Shown one piece after another: positions 31,846 through 36,375 of a DNA stretch of 36,375 nucleotides. Position 1 is the first letter of the stretch. Every line of letters starts with the position of its first letter. The stretch spans positions 1-36,375 of the forward strand of contig NZ_DATLJA010000019.1 of NCBI RefSeq assembly GCF_035539115.1, given 5' to 3'. This DNA comes from Desulfitobacterium_A sp035539115. Lineage in GTDB: Bacteria > Bacillota > Desulfitobacteriia > Desulfitobacteriales > Desulfitobacteriaceae. The notes below the pieces were generated by a model that saw nothing but the letters and a program-made list of their open reading frames with translations, made no database searches and was not told the DNA's origin. A program made the position numbers and the translations under genes.

Positions 31846-32228
31846 TTCCGGTCTCCCTCACCTTCTCTTGCTACCTCTTGAATAAGCTGAAGCAGTTCAC
31901 TTTCGCTGACCGCTAGACGTTTCGCTTCATTGACGAGATCCCTGATCATCGGTCCTAAAACCCGATTTCGATGCTTAGTTAGAATGAATTCTCTCGCATT
32001 CAGGGCCACAAACATCCCCAGCCCCCGTTTTTTATAGACAATGTTTGCCTCGGCTAAAAGGTTGAGCCCCTTCGCCGCCGTGGCTGGGTTAATATTAAAC
32101 ATCTCAGCGAGTTGATATTGTGAATAAATCCGCTCTTCCTCTTTCAAATTTCCGTTCAATATCTCGGTCTCCAGCCATTCCGCGATTTGAAGATAGAGCG
32201 GCTTGATACTATCCGGATTAAAAATCAC
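31842..32228 (-). CDS. GntR-family transcriptional regulator (YtrA subfamily)
   Basis: The 128-residue protein has an N-terminal winged helix (IKPLYLQIAEWLETEI through YSQYQLAEMFNINPATAAKGLNLL) and a short helical C-terminus with no ligand domain, which is the YtrA type. Such regulators repress an adjacent ABC-transporter operon. The start is the GTG at 32228, 8 bases after GGGAGG; the GTG at 32237 overlaps the ribosome binding site. The stop overlaps the ATPase start. A perfect 17-bp inverted repeat about 42-81 bases upstream is its likely operator. Confidence 0.88.
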   Translation of the reverse strand: MIFNPDSIKPLYLQIAEWLETEILNGNLKEEERIYSQYQLAEMFNINPATAAKGLNLLAEANIVYKKRGLGMFVALNAREFILTKHRNRVLGPMIRDLVNEAKRLAVSESELLQLIQEVAREGEGDRK

Positions 32229-32269
32229 AACATTCACCTCCCAGAACTATAGAGATATTATTTATATTT

Positions 32270-32309
32270 AGAACCATAGTGCATTAGTTACATAATGCAC
32301 TATGGTTCT
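32270..32309. promoter_or_regulatory. Perfect 17-bp inverted repeat, likely GntR operator
   Basis: The arms AGAACCATAGTGCATTA (32270-32286) and its complement (32293-32309) enclose 6 bases. The site lies between the GntR-type gene and the divergent cstA. A half-site-like AGAACTATAG occurs at 32253-32262. No T tract follows, so it is an operator rather than a terminator. Confidence 0.65.
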
Positions 32310-32439
32310 ATTCTATGTTATAAAATATGAATTGTAAAGAACGTTATAAATAATTAATTTGTACCTCCAAAAATTTTTCTAAAGTGGAATAAATTTTCTC
32401 TAAAATTACAAACTAATCCTGAAATAGGAGGTATAATGC

Positions 32440-34224
32440 ATGAATGCAATTTGGCTCGTAATTGTAGCGGCTCTTTTCTTAACCCTGGGCTACCGTTTCT
32501 ATGGTGCGTTCATTGCCGCTAAAATCCTGGCCTTGGATGATAGCCGCAAGACTCCAGCAGTAGTTCACAATGATAATCGGGATTATGTCCCTACTAACAA
32601 ATGGATCCTCTTTGGTCATCATTTTGCAGCCATCGCGGGTGCAGGCCCCTTAATCGGACCCACTCTTGCCGCTCAATATGGTTACTTGCCAGGAGCTCTC
32701 TGGATCCTCATTGGTTCCTTATTTGCTGGCGCAGTCCATGACATGGTTATCCTTTTCGCCTCAGTCCGTCATGATGGCTTATCTATCTCGGAAATTGCTA
32801 AAGATGAGCTTGGCCCTGTTGCTGGCTTTGTCTCCGCAATTGCCGTTCTCTTCATTCTCATCATCACCATGGCTGGATTAGCCTTAGCCGTAGTCAACGC
32901 TCTCTTTAACAGCCCCTGGGGAACGTTTACTGTTGGAATCACGATTCCCATCGCCATTTTTGTGGGAATTTATCTCAGATGGTTAAGGATTGGTAGGATT
33001 GGTGAGGCCACGGTCATCGGCGTAGCCTTGATTTTTCTTGGGGTTATCCTCGGACCAGTCGTCGAGCATTCCTTTTTTGCTCCGTATTTTACATTTTCCC
33101 ATCAGCAACTGGCGGTAATTCTTGCAGTCTATGGCTTTGCCGCTGCGACACTCCCTGTCTGGCTCCTCCTCGCCCCTCGTGACTACCTCAGTACTTATCT
33201 GAAAATAGGTGTTATTGGGGCTTTAGCCATAGGCATTATTTTTATCCAACCTCACCTGAGAATGCCTGCCATTACAGGGTTTGTCAATGGAGGGGGTCCC
33301 GTAATTCCTGGAAAAGTTTGGCCCTTTTTGTTTATTACCATCGCCTGTGGTGCTCTCTCAGGATTCCACGCGATTATCGGGACGGGTACCACTCCGAAAA
33401 TGATTACCCTAGAACGGGATATTCTCCCGATTGGCTTCGGAGCAATGCTTGTCGAAGGCTTTGTCGCCCTCATGGCACTGATCGCAGCGACAAGCTTACA
33501 TCCTGCTGATTATTTTGCCATCAATACTGCTCCTGATGTTTTCAAAAAGTTAGGGATGACCATTCAAGAACTTCCCCAACTTTCGCAACTGGTCGGCGAG
33601 AATGTAGCCGGTCGAGCCGGTGGAGCAGTTTCCCTGGGCGTAGGAATGGCCGATATCTTTCGTAAGATTCCTATCCTCGCCTCAATCTCGAGCTACCTCT
33701 ACCACTTCATCATTATGTTTGAAGCTCTGTTCATTCTAACGACGATTGATGCTGGCACACGGGTTGGGCGCTATTTATTACAAGAACTCGGAGGAAAAGT
33801 ATATAAGCCTTTAAGTCGGCCAAACTGGTGGCCGGGAATTCTCCTGACCAGTGCTTTGATGTCTTTCATCTGGGGTTATCTCGTCTATCATGGGGACATT
33901 GCGACCATCTGGCCTTTGTTTGGAGTTGCCAATCAGTTACTCGCGGCGATGGGCTTAGCGGTTGGCACAACCCTAATTTTGAGAATGGGAAAAGCTCAAT
34001 ATGTTTGGACAACGATTATACCCTTCGTCTTTGTCGCGGTTACAACGATTGCTGCGGGATACCAAAACATTGTGATTTACTATCTCCCGGTTGGCAAAAA
34101 TCTTTTAGCCTTTCTCACCGCAGTCATGATGGTCTTAGTCACGATTATCCTCGTCTTATCTATTCGTAAATGGTTTGAGCTTCTACACGGAAATCCAACC
34201 CCCAAACTCGATCCACAGAGTTAG
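32440..34224 (+). CDS. cstA: Carbon starvation protein CstA family transporter
   Basis: The 594-residue polytopic membrane protein (about 16 hydrophobic segments) belongs to the CstA family, members of which import peptides or pyruvate when carbon runs low. The diagnostic stretch HHFAAIAGAGPLIGPTLAAQ lies at residues 54-73, and GALSGFHAIIGTGTTPK in the centre. It is shorter than E. coli CstA, like other Firmicute members. AGGAGG precedes the ATG. Its upstream region is shared with the divergent ytrA-like regulator, so co-regulation is possible. It is monocistronic, with a clear terminator. Confidence 0.92.
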   Translation: MNAIWLVIVAALFLTLGYRFYGAFIAAKILALDDSRKTPAVVHNDNRDYVPTNKWILFGHHFAAIAGAGPLIGPTLAAQYGYLPGALWILIGSLFAGAVHDMVILFASVRHDGLSISEIAKDELGPVAGFVSAIAVLFILIITMAGLALAVVNALFNSPWGTFTVGITIPIAIFVGIYLRWLRIGRIGEATVIGVALIFLGVILGPVVEHSFFAPYFTFSHQQLAVILAVYGFAAATLPVWLLLAPRDYLSTYLKIGVIGALAIGIIFIQPHLRMPAITGFVNGGGPVIPGKVWPFLFITIACGALSGFHAIIGTGTTPKMITLERDILPIGFGAMLVEGFVALMALIAATSLHPADYFAINTAPDVFKKLGMTIQELPQLSQLVGENVAGRAGGAVSLGVGMADIFRKIPILASISSYLYHFIIMFEALFILTTIDAGTRVGRYLLQELGGKVYKPLSRPNWWPGILLTSALMSFIWGYLVYHGDIATIWPLFGVANQLLAAMGLAVGTTLILRMGKAQYVWTTIIPFVFVAVTTIAAGYQNIVIYYLPVGKNLLAFLTAVMMVLVTIILVLSIRKWFELLHGNPTPKLDPQS

Positions 34225-34250
34225 AATACCAGAAGTAACACTATTAACAG

Positions 34251-34299
34251 CAAACTCCGTACCACCTCGATCTTTTGAGCGTGATACGGAGTTTGTTTT
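34251..34299 (+). terminator. Intrinsic terminator after cstA
   Basis: CAAACTCCGTA / TACGGAGTTTG (11 bp) with a foldable 23-base loop is followed by TTTTA. Confidence 0.85.
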
Positions 34300-34324
34300 A
34301 TATAGATCAATATAATGATCATCA

Positions 34325-34750
34325 TTACTTTGTAATCATCATGCTAATATGCCAAATCCCGGCTTCCTCAAAGTCCTCACCATAGGCTTTAAAGCCTAAC
34401 TTTTCATAGAACCCTTGAACAGCCTTTTGGGCGTGAAGATGCACTTCAGTAGCCCCTTCATCGAAAGCTTTTCCTTTCAATTCGTTAACCACAATACTCC
34501 CGATCTTCTGGGAGCGATACTCTTTTAAAACTGCTACTCTTCCGATCAAAACCCTTCCGTCTTCAACGATTAAACGGCCTGTCCCGATCGGTTGACCTTC
34601 ATCATAAATCACGATATGCTCAGACGTTTGATCTAAGCTATCGAGTTCGATATATTCTGGTACTCCTTGCTCTTCTATGAAGACTCTCCTGCGAATCATG
34701 AACGCATCAGTTAGATCATCTGTTCCCATGAGTAATTTATGGGTAATCAT
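34325..34750 (-). CDS. GNAT-family N-acetyltransferase (YjcF-like)
   Basis: The 141-residue protein has the GNAT fold: FMIRRRVFIEEQGVP at residues 17-31, typical of the YjcF/ElaA subgroup, the acetyl-CoA site segment RVAVLKEYRSQKIGSIVV (an R/Q-x-x-G/A-like loop), and LHAQKAVQGFYEKLGF at the C-terminus. The substrate is unknown. The ATG is preceded by GGAGG at good spacing (ACGGAGGATAAA). It converges on cstA. Confidence 0.88.
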   Translation of the reverse strand: MITHKLLMGTDDLTDAFMIRRRVFIEEQGVPEYIELDSLDQTSEHIVIYDEGQPIGTGRLIVEDGRVLIGRVAVLKEYRSQKIGSIVVNELKGKAFDEGATEVHLHAQKAVQGFYEKLGFKAYGEDFEEAGIWHISMMITK

Positions 34751-34773
34751 TTTATCCTCCGTTGCTGGTAACT

Positions 34774-35666
34774 TTATGTTATTAATGCCAAGAAAGACAA
34801 GGGTGTCGGGTAATTACCGTGTAAAAGCACCAATTCTCCTAATAAGGAAAAAACGACTTCCCCCGATTGGGTCGCTTCTACCGCCGCAAGTTTTTGGACA
34901 TTTCCCTTCGTCATATCGGTCGCTGAGAAAAAAAGTACGGTGGCAATAACACCCGAGGAGATAGCCACAATGAGGGTCTGTAGCGTCTGCTGGGTAGTCG
35001 GTAGCCCAACGCTTGAAATTCCCAGCATAGATAATATGAGCCAAAACGGAAGACTTGAAATCGTCATTCCTAGGATCCTTTGGTAGGTGTCAAACCGTTC
35101 CCCACAAGCTGTCATCATTTTGCGATTTCCCAACGGATAGGCGAAAGCCGCGACTAGAACCGGCAAGATTCCTAAGAGAATTTCTTTAACAGTTAGGGCC
35201 TGGGCTTGCTGCAACTGGATCAGAGCAATCCCTGCTAAAATGATACAAGAAATGCCCAAACCCTTTAAAGAAATGGATGCTCGAACCTTCTTCAACCCAG
35301 TCTCAGTTGGCACCACCGTATAAAATAAAGGTGTAAGCAGCGATCCCGCCACGATTGTCATCTGCCACATGCTTGCCACCAGCCAAGCCGATCCATAGGC
35401 CGACGCAAAACAGAGCGGCGCATAGAATAAACCGAAGCCGACCGTACTCCACCCGATCCAGGTTAGGGGTCTTTTACAAAGATCCAACAATAACGGTTTT
35501 AGATTACCTCTTGTAATAACTAAGATAAGTAGAAATGGTAACATAAAAATAAATCTGAGCGCCGCGCTCCATATCCAACTCCCCCCGGATAAATCCATGG
35601 CCCGGTTGAAGACAAAGGTCGCAGCAAAAAGAAAGAGGCCAAAACTCCCAGCGCAATCCCCTTCAA
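34774..35666 (-). pseudogene. EmrE/DMT-type multidrug efflux transporter, frameshifted near its N-terminus
   Basis: The intact downstream frame (to 35598) encodes a ten-helix drug/metabolite-type transporter that begins MDLSGGSWIWSAALRF and retains the AVEATQSGEVVFSLLGE signature. In this family that start is internal: relatives have an extra N-terminal helix ending in FNRAMELSGG. The matching residues are here, AATFVFNRAM just upstream in the same frame, and MKGIALGVLASFF in another frame from a TTG at 35666 with GGGGGA upstream. Adding one T in the T5 run near 35620 would join them. So either the gene has lost its first helix by a one-base deletion, or the base is a sequencing error. Confidence 0.8.
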
Positions 35667-35758
35667 ATTCTCTCTTCCCCCTTCAAAATATATACTCGTC
35701 CCTCGTCGCCCCTTAAAGTTTCCTTAAGCTTCCCTTTTTCCTGCAAGCTAGAAATGCC

Positions 35759-36028
35759 TCAGAATGTGCATCCCTTCAAGACTTTCTGTACCGTACTATA
35801 CTTGGCTTCAGCCTCATCTTCATCAACAAACCAAAGGAATCCCTCTTCAAGTTGTTCACTGTTGAAGGTATGGATGAGGCCTCCCTTCAACGTTTCCATT
35901 CCCCAAGCTACAAAGAATTGAGCTGGCGAATTAACGGGATTAACCCCTGTCCCAAAATAAACAGGAATTCCATTGACCACAGTTTTTTCGAGAATATTAG
36001 CGCGCGTCGTGCCACACGGATTACTCAT
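35759..36028 (-). CDS. Small hypothetical protein (89 aa)
   Basis: The 89-residue acidic protein has no transmembrane segment and no motif I recognise. It starts with MSNPCGTTRANILEKT, has an aromatic middle (IPVYFGTGVNPVN, FFVAWGMETL) and an acidic end (FVDEDEAEAKY). The ATG has AAGAAGGG upstream, and the fit between neighbours is good (26 bases after the next gene upstream), so the gene is likely real. It may be co-transcribed with the GNAT gene. Confidence 0.65.
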   Translation of the reverse strand: MSNPCGTTRANILEKTVVNGIPVYFGTGVNPVNSPAQFFVAWGMETLKGGLIHTFNSEQLEEGFLWFVDEDEAEAKYSTVQKVLKGCTF

Positions 36029-36054
36029 TCTTACCCTTCTTTTCTACCCCTTTA

Positions 36055-36375
36055 TTAATGGTTCTCCTCTGGAGTTAATCGTTTATCAAAACACAGAAAC
36101 TCTCCTTTTCTAAAATGAACGGTTCCCACAACTCCATATCCCCGTTTCTTATAAAAGCGTATAGCACCCGTATTTTGAATAAACGTATCCAAGCGTATAG
36201 CCCCATACTCTTTTGTTTGAGCTCGATTTTCAACAAAACTCATCAAGTGTTGGGCAATTCCTTGGCCCTGATGTTGTGGACCGACCATCAAGCGATGAAT
36301 CACCGCGACCTTTGGAGGTGTATAATGCCATTCAAGATCCGCATATTCCGGATCTTGAGATTCATTCAAGACGAT
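36055..36375 (-). CDS. GNAT-family N-acetyltransferase, C-terminal part (runs off the window)
   Basis: The frame is open to the window edge, so the start is not included. The visible part (about 106 residues) carries the acetyl-CoA-binding loop: VIHRLMVGPQHQGQGIAQHLM with Q-x-x-G-x-G/A, followed by IRLDTFIQNTGAIRFYKKRG, the usual GNAT motif B. The product is a typical single-domain acetyltransferase; the substrate is unknown. An internal TTG at 36369 is not a likely start. Confidence 0.85.
   Translation of the reverse strand: MVLNESQDPEYADLEWHYTPPKVAVIHRLMVGPQHQGQGIAQHLMSFVENRAQTKEYGAIRLDTFIQNTGAIRFYKKRGYGVVGTVHFRKGEFLCFDKRLTPEENH

Overview
The window looks like chromosomal DNA of an endospore-forming, anaerobic Firmicute. 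My best guess is the Desulfosporosinus/Desulfitobacterium group (Peptococcales). This rests on the gatCAB-ligA-CBS pyrophosphatase-pcrA core block, a stand-alone NifV-type homocitrate synthase, YjcZ-like tiny spore-associated membrane proteins, Gram-positive GGAGG ribosome binding sites and frequent TTG starts. The taxon is an inference; no rRNA or tRNA gene is visible.

Left part (1-17.5 kb, visibly AT-rich, accessory in character). It starts with a zinc alcohol dehydrogenase, then three tiny hydrophobic genes (34, 60 and 22 codons) and a small membrane protein. A surface-sugar island follows (2.9-16.6 kb). manA, gmd, fcl and manC supply every step from fructose-6-P to GDP-L-fucose except phosphomannomutase. 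Four paralogous soluble glycosyltransferases resemble the alpha-1,6-fucosyltransferase (NodZ/FUT8, GT23) fold and are the likely users of GDP-fucose. A thiamine-diphosphate E1 alpha/beta pair and a UXS/RmlB-like SDR lie in the same run of genes without E2 or E3, which suggests sugar modification rather than central metabolism. A DivIVA-like coiled-coil protein and a phosphotransferase-fold protein lacking its metal-binding Asp are embedded in the island. No flippase or polymerase is seen, so the acceptor may be a protein (flagellin or spore-surface protein) or a glycan made elsewhere.

Middle part (17.5-29.3 kb, less AT-rich, housekeeping, all on the minus strand). Read in transcription order it holds pcrA helicase, CBS-domain manganese pyrophosphatase, a 0.9-kb structured non-coding gap, ligA, gatC, gatA, gatB and homocitrate synthase.

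Right part (29.4-36.4 kb). A YtrAB-like GntR/ABC-transporter operon has a frameshifted ATPase gene. A perfect 17-bp inverted repeat separates its regulator from the divergent carbon-starvation (CstA) transporter gene. Then come a GNAT acetyltransferase, an EmrE/DMT-type transporter whose N-terminus is cut off by a one-base frameshift, a small unknown protein, and a GNAT gene that runs off the window.

The most interesting part is the sugar island: an E1-type TPP enzyme beside GDP-4-keto-6-deoxymannose chemistry, with an expanded and partly degenerate fucosyltransferase family and two long G tracts at positions that could tune expression.
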